Shown here: positions 27,120 through 38,243 of the stretch, in pieces
How the letters are laid out: every line of letters begins with the position of its first letter
Numbering within the stretch: position 1 is the first letter of the stretch
Source: Aquiflexum sp. TKW24L
Lineage (GTDB): Bacteria > Bacteroidota > Bacteroidia > Cytophagales > Cyclobacteriaceae
Direction: 5' to 3'
Assembly (NCBI RefSeq): GCF_023502205.1
Contig: NZ_JAMFLG010000006.1
Location: forward strand, 123,185 to 187,184
Length of the DNA: 64,000 nucleotides
Notes under the pieces: model-generated
The model's database searches: none
Told to the model about the DNA's origin: nothing
Seen by the model: only the letters and a program-made list of their open reading frames with translations
Translations under genes and position numbers: made by a program

Positions 27120-27368
27120 TTAATCAATTACTTTCTCAGCAAGGAGGACAATCTTATTGTCTTTGACTTCCACCACTCCGCCGTCGACGATATGGCTTGA
27201 TTTACCTGCTTTGGTAGTATATGAAACCGTTCCCTTTCCCAGGGCGGAAACAATCGCCGCGTGGTTTTCCAATACCTGAAAGGATCCGTCAGCACCTGGG
27301 AAAGTAGCCTCCGAAACTTCACCTTCAAATATTTTTTGGTCCGGTGTAATGATCGTTAATTGTATCAT
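27120..27368 (-). CDS. atpC: F1F0 ATP synthase epsilon subunit, short form
   Basis: An 82-aa central-stalk subunit. The N-terminal beta-sandwich (LTIITPDQKIFEGEVSEATFPG ... IVDGGVVEVKDNKIVLLAE) is complete. The C-terminal helical hairpin that inhibits ATP hydrolysis in E. coli (138 aa) is absent, as is usual in Bacteroidota. It lies 45 bp after atpD. The other ATP synthase genes are not nearby, consistent with the split atp loci of this phylum. Confidence 0.95.
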   Translation of the reverse strand: MIQLTIITPDQKIFEGEVSEATFPGADGSFQVLENHAAIVSALGKGTVSYTTKAGKSSHIVDGGVVEVKDNKIVLLAEKVID

Positions 27369-27413
27369 GATGTGTTTAGCACATTAAATGTATCCGGTTT
27401 GACGGAATGAAAA

Positions 27414-29324
<1,911 letters not shown>

Positions 29325-29819
29325 TCAAAAAATCCTCCGCCCAAACAAAAACGCTTTAGTCCAATAAGATTGGCTGAGATTGTCTTCGGTGACTCCCAAG
29401 GAAGTGGAAGAATGGATAAAAATGATATTCCCTTTGGAGGTATCAGTGACGATGCCGGCATGCGAGACCTGGTTTTTTTTCTTGCCTGTGGCAAAGAACA
29501 GGACATCACCTTTTTCGAAATTTTTCCCAGAAACCTTTTTCCCCTCCTTGCTTTGTGCTGCCGAATTACGCGGCAAATTGATACCTACGCTGTAGAAAGA
29601 ATGGTATACCAAAGCCGAACAATCCATTCCTGACCTAGTGGTCCCGCCATACCTGTAAGGAGTACCTCGGTAGCTTCTTGCAGTTTCGATTACTTTATTA
29701 ACATTTTGTCGTCGGATATTTTTACTGGAAGAGCACGAACCAAAAAAAAGTAAAGAAAATACAAGGAGGAAAATATAAATTGAAAGATGTTTGTATTTTT
29801 CTTGGGAGATTTTACTCAT
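29325..29819 (-). CDS. NlpC/P60 family (C40) peptidoglycan endopeptidase lipoprotein
   Basis: A 164-aa cysteine peptidase that cleaves peptide stems of peptidoglycan. An N-terminal membrane signal ends in a lipobox with Cys29 (LFFGSC), so it is lipid-anchored. The catalytic triad is C67 (SGMDCSALV), H120 (QVSHAGIV) and H136 (FIHSS). It is a minimal Spr/NlpC-like enzyme with no extra SH3 or LysM domain. It stands alone, divergent from the TPR lipoprotein. Confidence 0.93.
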   Translation of the reverse strand: MSKISQEKYKHLSIYIFLLVFSLLFFGSCSSSKNIRRQNVNKVIETARSYRGTPYRYGGTTRSGMDCSALVYHSFYSVGINLPRNSAAQSKEGKKVSGKNFEKGDVLFFATGKKKNQVSHAGIVTDTSKGNIIFIHSSTSLGVTEDNLSQSYWTKAFLFGRRIF

Positions 29820-29905
29820 TTTAACTCAGATTATTTTAAATTCAATAATACATACCTATTTCATGCTTTCAAAGGTTTTTAGGGCTTATAAATTTTACAG
29901 ATGTG

Positions 29906-30877
29906 ATGAGAAATTTAAGTTTTTTCGGAATAATGACAATTTTGTCAATTGGATGTGCTGTCAAAGAGCTTGAGAACAAAGTCATTCCAACGGTAGAAAT
30001 ACTTCCTGAATCCAAGGTGTTTCAGGCCATAAGTTTGATGGGGGATTCCTTATTTACTGAATTGGATTCTTTATCTCAAAGAGATCAGCTAAGCAATCTT
30101 ACGAATGCTGAAAAATTATTCGGAGAGGATCCAAATCTGGATAACCTTATCTGGATTGGTAGGAGGGAAGCTTACCTTGGGAGGTATGACCTTGCGATCC
30201 GCACTTTTAGCAAAGCAGCCAAGCAGTTCCCGGAATCATACGAGCCATTGAGGCATCGGGGTCACAGGTATATTTCGATCAGGAAATTCGATTTGGCGAT
30301 TAGCGACTTTTTGAATGCAGTAAAATTGATGGAAAATCTACCGCTTCAGGTAGAAGCCGATGGAATTCCAAACAAGCAGAATGTTCCGCTATCCAATGGA
30401 CAATTCAATGTTTGGTATCATTTGGGTTTGGTTTATTATTTAAAAAATGATTGGGAAAAAGCCCTCGATGCTTACAAAAAATGCCTGGAAGTCTCTGACA
30501 ATGATGACTTGATCGTGTCGACATTGGATTGGTATTACATGACTTTGGTGAAAATGGGCAAAACAAATGAAGCTCAAAGCCTCTTGCGTGCGGTGGATAC
30601 CAAGATGACAATTATTGAGAATGATGCTTATTTCAAAAGAATGCTGATGTACAAAGGCGAGTTGAAGCCTGAATTCCTGATGGATGGGGATGCAGATTCG
30701 GACGACCAAAAGCTCCAATATGTGACCCAAGGTTATGGATTGGGTAATTATTACCTTTCAAAAGGCGATACTACCAAAGCTAAAACCATCTTTGAAAATG
30801 TCATTTCTACTGGATATTGGTCTGCTTTTGGCTATCTTGCTTCTGAAATGGAATTGGCCAAATTAAATAATGAGTAA
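29906..30877 (+). CDS. TPR-repeat lipoprotein
   Basis: A 323-aa envelope protein. The start is taken at ATG 29906 (MRNLSFFGIMTILSIGC), one codon after a possible GTG; the signal ends in a lipobox cysteine at residue 17. Tetratricopeptide repeats occupy about 75-250 (LIWIGRREAYLGRYDLAI, NVWYHLGLVYYLKNDWEKA) and suggest a protein-interaction role. It overlaps the next small gene by 8 bp, so the two are translationally coupled. Function unknown. Confidence 0.85.
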   Translation: MRNLSFFGIMTILSIGCAVKELENKVIPTVEILPESKVFQAISLMGDSLFTELDSLSQRDQLSNLTNAEKLFGEDPNLDNLIWIGRREAYLGRYDLAIRTFSKAAKQFPESYEPLRHRGHRYISIRKFDLAISDFLNAVKLMENLPLQVEADGIPNKQNVPLSNGQFNVWYHLGLVYYLKNDWEKALDAYKKCLEVSDNDDLIVSTLDWYYMTLVKMGKTNEAQSLLRAVDTKMTIIENDAYFKRMLMYKGELKPEFLMDGDADSDDQKLQYVTQGYGLGNYYLSKGDTTKAKTIFENVISTGYWSAFGYLASEMELAKLNNE

Positions 30878-31112
30878 GGAAGATTTTAAAATATTACCGC
30901 TTCATAAAAAAATTCAGATGCTGTACACTGAAGGTACCTTTGTTGTGGCAATCAGGTATTATGCACATAAAGTCAATCTATATTTACTTGGTGATGAGTA
31001 TATTGAAGTTTTTTACAACCACAAATTGGATAAGATTGACAAAATCGATTTTTTGGATCACCAACATACCCGGATGAAATTCTATCTAGATCAGATCCAG
31101 CTTTCAGTCTAA
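30870..31112 (+). CDS. small conserved protein of unknown function
   Basis: An 80-aa soluble protein, MSKEDFKILPLHKKIQMLYT at its start, with alternating helical and beta segments and many aromatic residues (IRYYAHKVNLYLLGDEYIEVFY). From memory, similar small proteins occur across Bacteroidota, but no function is assigned. It overlaps the TPR lipoprotein by 8 bp and ends 12 bp from convergent coaE. Confidence 0.8.
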   Translation: MSKEDFKILPLHKKIQMLYTEGTFVVAIRYYAHKVNLYLLGDEYIEVFYNHKLDKIDKIDFLDHQHTRMKFYLDQIQLSV

Positions 31113-31124
31113 ATCCCAAAAAAA

Positions 31125-31727
31125 TCAGTGCTGCAAAAGCTGACGATGAATCTCCAAAACCTGTGGAATCAACAGCTTATTGTCCGCATTCTTGATTACA
31201 AAATCAGCCAGTTTATTTTTCTCTTCGTCGGGTAGTTGCTTGTCAATGATATCGTTTACCTGCTTCTCATTTCGGTGCGAGTCACGCATCAACACCCTTG
31301 AAATACGGATCCGGATCGGAGCGGATACATTGATCACTTTGTCCAGGTCTTTAGATGAACCTGTTTCAAATAGTAAGGCAGCCTCTTTGAGTACATAAGG
31401 AGCCTTTTGATTGGCCGCCCATTTTTCAAAATCTGCTTTGACAGCCGGATGTACCAATTCGTTGATGGTTTTTACTTTTTCCTCATCCGAAAAAACCTGT
31501 GCGGCCAAAAATTCCCTGTTTAATTTTCCGGAATCAGAATAACTTTCCTTGCCAAAATTGCTTATGATCTCTTTTTTTAAATCTGCGTCGTTGGCCATCA
31601 GCCATTTTGCCCTGTCGTCAGCAAAGTAAATGGGAATTCCCAAAATCGAAAAAATCCTTGCGACAGTTGATTTTCCTGAACCGATTCCCCCGGTGATGCC
31701 GATTAATAAAGGTTTATGGCTTGTCAT
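31125..31727 (-). CDS. coaE: dephospho-CoA kinase
   Basis: A 200-aa enzyme for the last step of coenzyme A synthesis, phosphorylating the 3'-OH of dephospho-CoA. The P-loop GITGGIGSGKST (10-21, K19) is intact and the CoaE core (FADDRAKWLM, ELVHPAVKADFEKW, PLLFETGSS-type block) is recognisable. It overlaps the upstream YbbR gene by 14 bp and is the last gene of the nusB operon. Confidence 0.96.
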   Translation of the reverse strand: MTSHKPLLIGITGGIGSGKSTVARIFSILGIPIYFADDRAKWLMANDADLKKEIISNFGKESYSDSGKLNREFLAAQVFSDEEKVKTINELVHPAVKADFEKWAANQKAPYVLKEAALLFETGSSKDLDKVINVSAPIRIRISRVLMRDSHRNEKQVNDIIDKQLPDEEKNKLADFVIKNADNKLLIPQVLEIHRQLLQH

Positions 31728-32685
31728 ATTTGAGTTTCAAAACCTCAGGTTCAAACTTGATTTTCTCTAAAAATGAAGCCTTTGGTCTCAACTCGACAAA
31801 AATGGTACTGTCTTCCTTGTCTCTATTATTGTAATTCAAAATGGCTTCAAATTCATATTTGCTAAGTTCAGCCACTTTCCTTTCGTCGATGAAGTAAGAC
31901 ATGATGATATTGGAAGGTTCTTGTGCAAGACCGACATTTTTGGGGAAATTGAGCATTTTGATTTTAAGCCTTTTATTCCCTTCAAGCATCTGGAAAACCT
32001 CGAATTTGACTTGGACACTTTCATCCTCCAAAGTAAGGAAGTCCGTGTAGGCCGAAGGTAAAGCTAAAGGAATCAGCTTATTAAAGTTTTTGTTGATTTT
32101 GTCTTCTCCTAATTTAACTTTCAGAACTCCATCCAATTCTTGGAGTACAGAAGTCGGGCCTTTGATATCTACAAATGGAGGGTCTATGCTGATGTCGCTT
32201 CCTAGTCTAGCATTAGAAGCTAATGTAGCCGAGGTAGTATCTGCTTCGATTTTGACTTTCCTTGTCACCACCTTGTCAATTTTAAATTTGACGGTATCGG
32301 TGACGATAGACACAAGGGCTGAAGGGGAAAGGTTATCCGCTAATGTCCTTCTAAGTTCCGATGTAAGGATATAATCCTTGGTAGAGGGGTTGTTGATTTC
32401 AATCAAAAATGGGCTTTCATTGATTTTGAAATACTTTCTCAACAAATCCCAGCCATTCCCGTTGATTTCGATTTTCATACGGTTTGGCAACTGTTCTACA
32501 GGCATAAACTCCGTCTCATCGAAAACAATCTCGATAGGATAATCCACTATTGTATTGTAATCGCCTTTGTTGAGTGCATTTAAAACCCAAAAAGTGGCGG
32601 CTGCCAAAAAACACAGCGCCGCCACTTTCATGTTTGCAATCTTTTGTGGATTTAGATTGGTAAAGAGTTTTTTAAGCTTGGCCAA
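31714..32685 (-). CDS. YbbR-like domain membrane protein
   Basis: A 323-aa protein with one N-terminal membrane segment (about 20-40, VAALCFLAAATFWVLNAL) and an extracytoplasmic part of YbbR-type beta domains (IDPPFVDIKGPTSVLQELDG is typical). In Firmicutes YbbR/CdaR regulates a diadenylate cyclase; no cdaA-like gene is in this window, so that role is not assumed. It lies 9 bp after yajC and overlaps coaE. Confidence 0.87.
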   Translation of the reverse strand: MAKLKKLFTNLNPQKIANMKVAALCFLAAATFWVLNALNKGDYNTIVDYPIEIVFDETEFMPVEQLPNRMKIEINGNGWDLLRKYFKINESPFLIEINNPSTKDYILTSELRRTLADNLSPSALVSIVTDTVKFKIDKVVTRKVKIEADTTSATLASNARLGSDISIDPPFVDIKGPTSVLQELDGVLKVKLGEDKINKNFNKLIPLALPSAYTDFLTLEDESVQVKFEVFQMLEGNKRLKIKMLNFPKNVGLAQEPSNIIMSYFIDERKVAELSKYEFEAILNYNNRDKEDSTIFVELRPKASFLEKIKFEPEVLKLKYDKP

Positions 32686-32694
32686 GATATTATG

Positions 32695-33009
32695 TTATTT
32701 AATTCCTGTGGCTTTTTTGGTAAAATCAGCAGAGATCGCAGATTTCTCCACTTTCAGTTTCATTCCTTTGTCAAGTTCTACTGTAATTGTGTCCCCTTCT
32801 ATGGAATAGATTTTACCATGTATTCCTCCGATAGTCACTACGGTATCACCTTTTTTAATTGACTCAAGGAAGTTTTTGGTTTCTTTTTGTTTCTTTTGTT
32901 GAGGTCTGATCATGAAGAAATACATGATCAGAATGATGGATCCGAACAGGAAAACCTGTCCCATAATCTCAGAACTCATAAATGACTGCAATAAAATCTG
33001 GTTGTTCAT
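32695..33009 (-). CDS. yajC: preprotein translocase accessory subunit YajC
   Basis: A 104-aa single-span inner-membrane protein associated with SecDF. It shows the typical YajC core: a hydrophobic helix, then MIRPQQKKQKE and the GDTVVTIGGIHGKIYSIE beta domain. It sits 3 bp after the DUF1573 gene in the operon. Confidence 0.95.
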   Translation of the reverse strand: MNNQILLQSFMSSEIMGQVFLFGSIILIMYFFMIRPQQKKQKETKNFLESIKKGDTVVTIGGIHGKIYSIEGDTITVELDKGMKLKVEKSAISADFTKKATGIK

Positions 33010-33012
33010 AGA

Positions 33013-33552
33013 TTATTTTTTTACAGGGCCCAATTGGTTAGGGCTTGAGCTCGCTAGCTTAGGTGTTACATTTCCTTTCAATCTCAATCTCGTTACATTA
33101 GGATTTGTATTTGCCTGAATGGTAACTGTAGGTGCTTGCGTACCGGTTTTTGCTGTGGAATTGAAAACAACTTTTACAAAACCTTCTTCACCTGGTTTTA
33201 CGGGAGTCTTGGTCCAATCAGGACTGGTGCAGCCGCAAGATGCAGTGATGTTGGAAATCACCAAAGGAGCTTGACCTTCATTGATAAATTTAAATGAGTG
33301 TTCTACCACTTTTCCTTCATTGATGGTTCCAAAGTCATACTCCATTTCGGAAAATCCGAATTGTCCCATAGAACTTGGGTCTGCGTCTTCCACAGTAGTA
33401 ACGTTGGCAGGAATAGGCTGGGCCGCTTCAAGTTTGGCAAGTTTTTCTTCCAATGCAGCGATTTTGTCTGATTGGTCATCTTTTTTGGTTTCACAACTTG
33501 CCGCCATCAAAGCAACTGCAATTGTCAAGGCTGATAATCTGAAATATTTCAT
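33013..33552 (-). CDS. DUF1573 domain lipoprotein
   Basis: A 179-aa envelope protein. The lipobox cysteine is at about residue 20 (MAASCE), followed by a short coiled coil (DKIAALEEKLAKLEAAQ). The DUF1573 Ig-like domain (about 70-165) has FGTINEGKVVEHSFKFIN and the SCGCTSP cysteine pair. These domains are widespread in Bacteroidota lipoproteins; function unknown. It lies mid-operon between ytxH and yajC. Confidence 0.92.
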   Translation of the reverse strand: MKYFRLSALTIAVALMAASCETKKDDQSDKIAALEEKLAKLEAAQPIPANVTTVEDADPSSMGQFGFSEMEYDFGTINEGKVVEHSFKFINEGQAPLVISNITASCGCTSPDWTKTPVKPGEEGFVKVVFNSTAKTGTQAPTVTIQANTNPNVTRLRLKGNVTPKLASSSPNQLGPVKK

Positions 33553-33565
33553 AATAAATTAGGGG

Positions 33566-33868
33566 TTAATTAGCTTCTCTATTGATTTGTTCGATAAGTT
33601 TGTTCACGTCACTGAGTAAGTTCTCGGCTTTGTTTTTCGCGTCCGAAATTACTTTGTTTCCTTCTGATTTAGCTTCATTGAGTGGAAGATTTTTTCCATC
33701 CCGCAAATCTTTGATGGTTTTTTCTAATTCTTCTTTGTATTTGAAGAGCTGATAGGAAAGTTTGTCCCTTGTATTTTTGCCTGTATCGGGAGCAAACAAA
33801 ACCCCTAAAGCTGCACCTAACCCGGTTCCGACGAGTAATGCGATCCATGCATTTTTTTTCTTGCTCAT
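33566..33868 (-). CDS. YtxH domain membrane protein
   Basis: A 100-aa protein with one N-terminal glycine-rich membrane helix (WIALLVGTGLGAALGVLFAP, then DTGKNTR) and a charged helical tail, which is the YtxH pattern. Homologues are often linked to stress or envelope functions. The start is taken at 33868 (MSKKKNAW); a frame extension upstream to 33910 overlaps the nusB end and is not family-like. Gap to nusB 13 bp. Confidence 0.88.
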   Translation of the reverse strand: MSKKKNAWIALLVGTGLGAALGVLFAPDTGKNTRDKLSYQLFKYKEELEKTIKDLRDGKNLPLNEAKSEGNKVISDAKNKAENLLSDVNKLIEQINREAN

Positions 33869-33881
33869 TGTTTTGATATTT

Positions 33882-35066
33882 TTATTTGTTATCCAATAGT
33901 CCTCTTCCACTTTTACGGATTTCTCCGTTTTCTGTTAATTCCTTTGACAAGACATCCAAAAGACCGTTTACAAATTGCTTGCTTTTTGGAGTGCTATAAG
34001 TTTTTGATATGTCAATATATTCGTTGATACTGACCTTGATCGGGATACTTGGGAAATTTTTCATTTCCGTCAGTGCCATCGAAATAATGATTTTATCTGT
34101 TTGAGCCACCCTTTCGATATCCCAGTTTTGCGTTCTTTTCGATATCAAATCTTTGTTGATTTCATCATTTGCCACGGTCAAGTTAAAGATATTTTGGAAA
34201 AATTCCTTGTCATCCTCCCAGTTGATGGCAATTTCCGGCAAGACTTCCTCCAAGGAATCGTAGTGGTCTTTTACGTTTTTAAGCACTTTAGATGCCAAAC
34301 TGCGAACGATTGTCTTATTTTCTGTCCAGTTAAAATCTTTCTCGGAAAAGAAGTTAAGAATTGCTTCGGTTTTGAATATTACTTTTTTCAGGATTTCATC
34401 TGCAATTTCAAAATCATCCTCCAAGGTCGGATTGGCGATTTTGGTATAGGCCTGATAATTTTCCAACGGTTTTACATAATCTCTAAACCATTCCTTGATC
34501 TCCAGTTCGAGCTCTCCGATATTGACATGCTGTCTTGTAAGGGCAGATTTGTACTCGGCAGCATTCTTTATTTTTTGTAGAATCTTATTTTTGGAAAAAT
34601 TCAAATCCCCTTCGTTAAAAGGAATTTTGTCGGTTGCATATTTCTTTTTCTTTTCTGCCTCTATGGAAACTTGGTCGGCAAAAGCGATCAGGATTTCTAT
34701 TGAATACAGGTATAACTGTGGTAACCGCTCAGCGGAAGCAACCATGTTTTTTGCCAAAAACTCAAAATCTTTTTTGTTGGCGGAATGGTAAAAGTTGATC
34801 GCTTTCCTCGCTTCTTTCAGGATTCTTTCATTGGTATCGCTCTTTGAGGTCAGCGTATCAGTATTCAGGTTGTTGATAAAAACCTCAGTCGTTATACCTG
34901 ACTCTTTTCTGAGTAGGTTTTTGTCCTGCACTTCCATGCTATTTAGATCAGGCAAAAATGCCTCTTTGATTTGATCTTTTGCGAGATTGAAGTTGGAAGC
35001 TCTGCACTGTTCGTAGGCATAAAGGTTTTGGAAAGCCTTCACCCTAAGTATTCGTCTGTTTAACAT
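33882..35066 (-). CDS. nusB: transcription antitermination factor NusB, long form
   Basis: RNA-binding antitermination factor that acts with NusE on rRNA operons. At 394 aa it is far longer than E. coli NusB (139 aa). The NusB N-terminal helix (MLNRRILRVKAFQNLYAYEQ) and the C-terminal half (WDIERVAQTDKIIISMALTE, PIKVSINEYIDISKTYSTPKS) are clear. They are separated by about 200 charged helical residues, as in other Bacteroidota. First gene of the six-gene operon ending in coaE. Confidence 0.93.
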   Translation of the reverse strand: MLNRRILRVKAFQNLYAYEQCRASNFNLAKDQIKEAFLPDLNSMEVQDKNLLRKESGITTEVFINNLNTDTLTSKSDTNERILKEARKAINFYHSANKKDFEFLAKNMVASAERLPQLYLYSIEILIAFADQVSIEAEKKKKYATDKIPFNEGDLNFSKNKILQKIKNAAEYKSALTRQHVNIGELELEIKEWFRDYVKPLENYQAYTKIANPTLEDDFEIADEILKKVIFKTEAILNFFSEKDFNWTENKTIVRSLASKVLKNVKDHYDSLEEVLPEIAINWEDDKEFFQNIFNLTVANDEINKDLISKRTQNWDIERVAQTDKIIISMALTEMKNFPSIPIKVSINEYIDISKTYSTPKSKQFVNGLLDVLSKELTENGEIRKSGRGLLDNK

Positions 35067-35150
35067 ACCTGAAATAAAAGAACGTAAATATAATTCAATT
35101 TGGAGAAGGTTGGGGAATGCATTCTATTTTAACCCTCAATTGATACAAAA

Positions 35151-35191
35151 AACCACCTGATTGAGTTCAGATTTTGACAAATTAGGTGGTT
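35151..35191 (-). terminator. terminator of leucine dehydrogenase gene
   Basis: AACCACCT (35151-35158) / AGGTGGTT (35184-35191) flanked by A and T runs, with a long 25-nt loop. It lies 17 bp past the stop on the minus strand. Confidence 0.65.
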
Positions 35192-35207
35192 TTTTAAAAC
35201 TTATTTA

Positions 35208-36308
35208 TCAATAAGGCAATTTTACTTTACCTATGGATTCAATTCTATTCCATGCCATTTCTATTGCTGCCTGCTGGGAAGGGATGTTTTCTTTTTCGGA
35301 CTTTTCTAGAATTGCTGTGCAGATATCGTAGATTTTTTCTGCATGCTTGTAGGTGTTTTCTCTATTATATCCTCCCAAATATTCTGCATAAACATTGATC
35401 AATCCGCCTGCATTGATCAAAAAATCTGGTGCATAAATAATCCCTTTTTCCAATAGTAATTTACCATGGACTGCTTCGTCCTGAAGTTGATTGTTAGCAC
35501 CTCCCGCGATGACTTTGCATTTAAGCCGGTCTATGGTTTGGTCATTGACTGTGGCGCCGAGGGCACATGGCGCATAGATATCCATATCAATGTCATAAAT
35601 AGCATTCGGGTCCACCACAGTAGCTCCGGTTTCTTTGGATACCTGTTTCAACCTGTCTTCAAATATATCAGTGATGAATACCTGTGCATTTTCTTTTACA
35701 AGGTATCCGACCAAGTATTTACCGACTTGTCCGATACCCTGAACAGCTATTTTTTTTCCTGAAAGATTGTCTGAACCAAATGCTTTTTTGGCTGCAGCCT
35801 TCATCCCCAAATAAGTACCATATGCGGTAACAGGAGAAGGATCTCCTCCACCACCCCTTACTTCAGGCAAGCCAGTCACGTATTTTGTCTCCATGGCGAT
35901 ATATTCCATATCGCTGGTTTTCATATTGACGTCTTCGGCGGTGATATACCTTCCGCCAAGGCTGTTGATAAACCTACCAAATCTTCTGAGGTAAGCCTCA
36001 TTTTTCAGTTTTGGATCTCCGATCAATACCGCCTTACCTCCACCGATATTCAGTCCTGAAATCGCTGCTTTGAAAGTCATCCCTCTTGATAACCTCAACA
36101 CATCTGTGATTGCTTCTTCTTCCGATGCATAATTCCACATCCTTGTCCCGCCAAGAGCAGGCCCCAACACAGTATTGTGGATCGCAATGATTGTTTTTAA
36201 GCCTGTCGGCTCATCATAGCACATGACAAGTTGCTCGTGGCCAAGAGAAGTAATCTGTCCATATATGGAGCCTTCCCTTACTTTTTCCTCACTTTTAATC
36301 TCTAGCAT
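35208..36308 (-). CDS. leucine/branched-chain amino acid dehydrogenase
   Basis: A 366-aa NAD-dependent enzyme of the Glu/Leu/Phe/Val dehydrogenase family, oxidatively deaminating branched-chain amino acids. The catalytic lysine is K80 in GMTFKAAISGLNIGGGKAV, the same number as in Bacillus LeuDH. The Rossmann motif GIGQVGKYL follows in the C-terminal half. Length is that of LeuDH rather than GDH (about 450). It stands alone, with a TAATTTTG -7-like element (36374-36367) upstream. Confidence 0.93.
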   Translation of the reverse strand: MLEIKSEEKVREGSIYGQITSLGHEQLVMCYDEPTGLKTIIAIHNTVLGPALGGTRMWNYASEEEAITDVLRLSRGMTFKAAISGLNIGGGKAVLIGDPKLKNEAYLRRFGRFINSLGGRYITAEDVNMKTSDMEYIAMETKYVTGLPEVRGGGGDPSPVTAYGTYLGMKAAAKKAFGSDNLSGKKIAVQGIGQVGKYLVGYLVKENAQVFITDIFEDRLKQVSKETGATVVDPNAIYDIDMDIYAPCALGATVNDQTIDRLKCKVIAGGANNQLQDEAVHGKLLLEKGIIYAPDFLINAGGLINVYAEYLGGYNRENTYKHAEKIYDICTAILEKSEKENIPSQQAAIEMAWNRIESIGKVKLPY

Positions 36309-36452
36309 TTGAACTTGGAATTTTTTAATGTGTTATATTTGGGATTGGTGTTTGAAAAGCGCTGCACAAAATTATATATTTTGAATGAGGTTTTCTAACG
36401 CAATTAAAAGAGTATTATAAAACAAATCAAGAGTTTTAAAAATTTTTCTTTC

Positions 36453-38243
36453 GTGAAATCACTTTGGCGCCTCAATAAATATTTTGTAAAATATAAGGGA
36501 TATCTTCTGATGGGAATATTATTTACCATCATTTCCAATGTTTTTGTGATTATACCTGCGCAGCTTGTAAGAATTGCCATAGATTATGTGGTGGAGAGTT
36601 TTACCTTTTATCAGGTGTTTGGAGAGGCGGAATTGGCGGTTGAGGCGAGAAGTCAATTCATGAACTTCATCCTTATTTTTGGTGTGTTGATCTTGGTTAT
36701 GGCGCTCTTGAGAGGCTTTTTCCTTTTTTTGATCCGTCAGACTATTATTATCATGTCTAGGCTCGTGGAGTACGATATGAAAAATGAGATTTTCGAGCAC
36801 TACCAAACCCTTCCCCTGAGCTTCTATAGAAAAAACAGCACCGGAGATCTTATGGCAAGGATTACCGAAGATGTCAGCAGGGTAAGGATGTACCTCGGCC
36901 CGGCTATCATGTACGGTATGACGCTTTTGTTTTTATTTCCTATGGTCATCGGTTACATGCTGACGGTCAATGTGGAATTGACAATTTATTCGCTATTGCC
37001 TTTGCCGATCCTTTCGATCAGTATTTATTATGTCAACAACCTCATCAACGAACGTTCTGAAAAAATCCAGAGGAGTCTTTCCGGACTGAGTACGTTCGTT
37101 CAAGAGGCATTTTCAGGGATCAGGGTGATCAAAGCTTTTGTAAGAGAAGAAGACAGTACTGCCCAGTTTACCAAAGCAAGCGAGGATTACAAAGAAAAGT
37201 CAATCGACTTGGCCATGGTCAATTCTTTGTTTTTCCCTTTAATCATGGGATTGATTGGAATCAGCACCCTGATTACAGTCTATGTCGGTGGAATGCAGGT
37301 CATAGAGGGGACGATAGGGTATGGGGTCATTGCCGAATTTATATTATATGTCAACATTCTGACTTGGCCCGTGACTTCTCTAGGATGGGTGACGAGTATC
37401 ATCCAACGTGCGGCAGCTTCCCAAACTAGGATCAATGAGTTTATGGACGAAAAGAATGATATCCTCAGCACAGAATATCTTGTAGATGATATCAAAGGAG
37501 ACATTGAAGTCAAGAATTTAAGTTTTGTATATCCTGATTCAGGAATCAAAGCCTTGGATAAAGTGAGTTTTTCAATTGATTCCGGAGAGTCTTTAGCCAT
37601 CATCGGCACTACCGGTTCAGGGAAATCTACCATCGCCAACCTCTTGATGAGAATGTACGATGCGACCGACGGCAAGATATTGATCGACAAAAGGGACATT
37701 AAGTCATACGATGTTGCCTCCCTAAGGAGGCAGATTGGCTATGTGCCTCAGGATGTTTTCTTATTCAGTGATAGCATTGCTAACAATATTGGGTTTGGAT
37801 TAGATACCATTGCCGAAGGAAAAGTTGAAAAAGCGGCCAAAGACGCAGATGTCTATGGAAATATTATTGATTTTCCACAGAGATTTGAGACTAAACTTGG
37901 AGAAAGGGGGATTACACTTTCCGGTGGTCAAAAGCAAAGGGTATCTATCGCAAGAGCCATTGCCAAAGAACCGAGCATTTTGTTACTCGATGATTGTCTG
38001 TCAGCGGTGGATACCAAAACAGAAAATGCGATTTTAAATTCCCTGAAAAAAATAATGGAAAACAGAACCTCCATCATCATTTCTCATAGGGTGTCTTCGG
38101 CCAAGCTTGCCGACAAAATCATCGTCTTGGATGATGGAAAAATGGTCGAGCAGGGATCTCATGAATATTTGCTTGATCTCAAAGGCGTATATGCAGAATT
38201 GTATGAAAAGCAGACTCATTCGGTAGATATTGTTGAGGAATAA
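36453..38243 (+). CDS. ABC transporter, fused permease and ATPase (MsbA-like exporter)
   Basis: A 596-aa half-transporter that works as a dimer in the inner membrane. About six membrane helices (20-310) are followed by the nucleotide-binding domain: Walker A 385-392 (GTTGSGKS), Q-loop (GYVPQDVFLFS), signature LSGGQKQR, Walker B ILLLDDC and H-loop IIISHR. The substrate could be a lipid or peptide and cannot be fixed. The start is GTG 36453, directly before a typical cytoplasmic lead. It abuts the convergent next gene with no gap. Confidence 0.93.
   Translation: MKSLWRLNKYFVKYKGYLLMGILFTIISNVFVIIPAQLVRIAIDYVVESFTFYQVFGEAELAVEARSQFMNFILIFGVLILVMALLRGFFLFLIRQTIIIMSRLVEYDMKNEIFEHYQTLPLSFYRKNSTGDLMARITEDVSRVRMYLGPAIMYGMTLLFLFPMVIGYMLTVNVELTIYSLLPLPILSISIYYVNNLINERSEKIQRSLSGLSTFVQEAFSGIRVIKAFVREEDSTAQFTKASEDYKEKSIDLAMVNSLFFPLIMGLIGISTLITVYVGGMQVIEGTIGYGVIAEFILYVNILTWPVTSLGWVTSIIQRAAASQTRINEFMDEKNDILSTEYLVDDIKGDIEVKNLSFVYPDSGIKALDKVSFSIDSGESLAIIGTTGSGKSTIANLLMRMYDATDGKILIDKRDIKSYDVASLRRQIGYVPQDVFLFSDSIANNIGFGLDTIAEGKVEKAAKDADVYGNIIDFPQRFETKLGERGITLSGGQKQRVSIARAIAKEPSILLLDDCLSAVDTKTENAILNSLKKIMENRTSIIISHRVSSAKLADKIIVLDDGKMVEQGSHEYLLDLKGVYAELYEKQTHSVDIVEE

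Noticed and set aside
31714..32685. CdaR-type regulator of c-di-AMP synthesis
   Set aside because: Only YbbR domains are shared; no diadenylate cyclase gene lies next to it.
33869..33910. Extension of the YtxH-type protein into nusB
   Set aside because: The MSKKKNAW start fits the family and avoids overlap with nusB.
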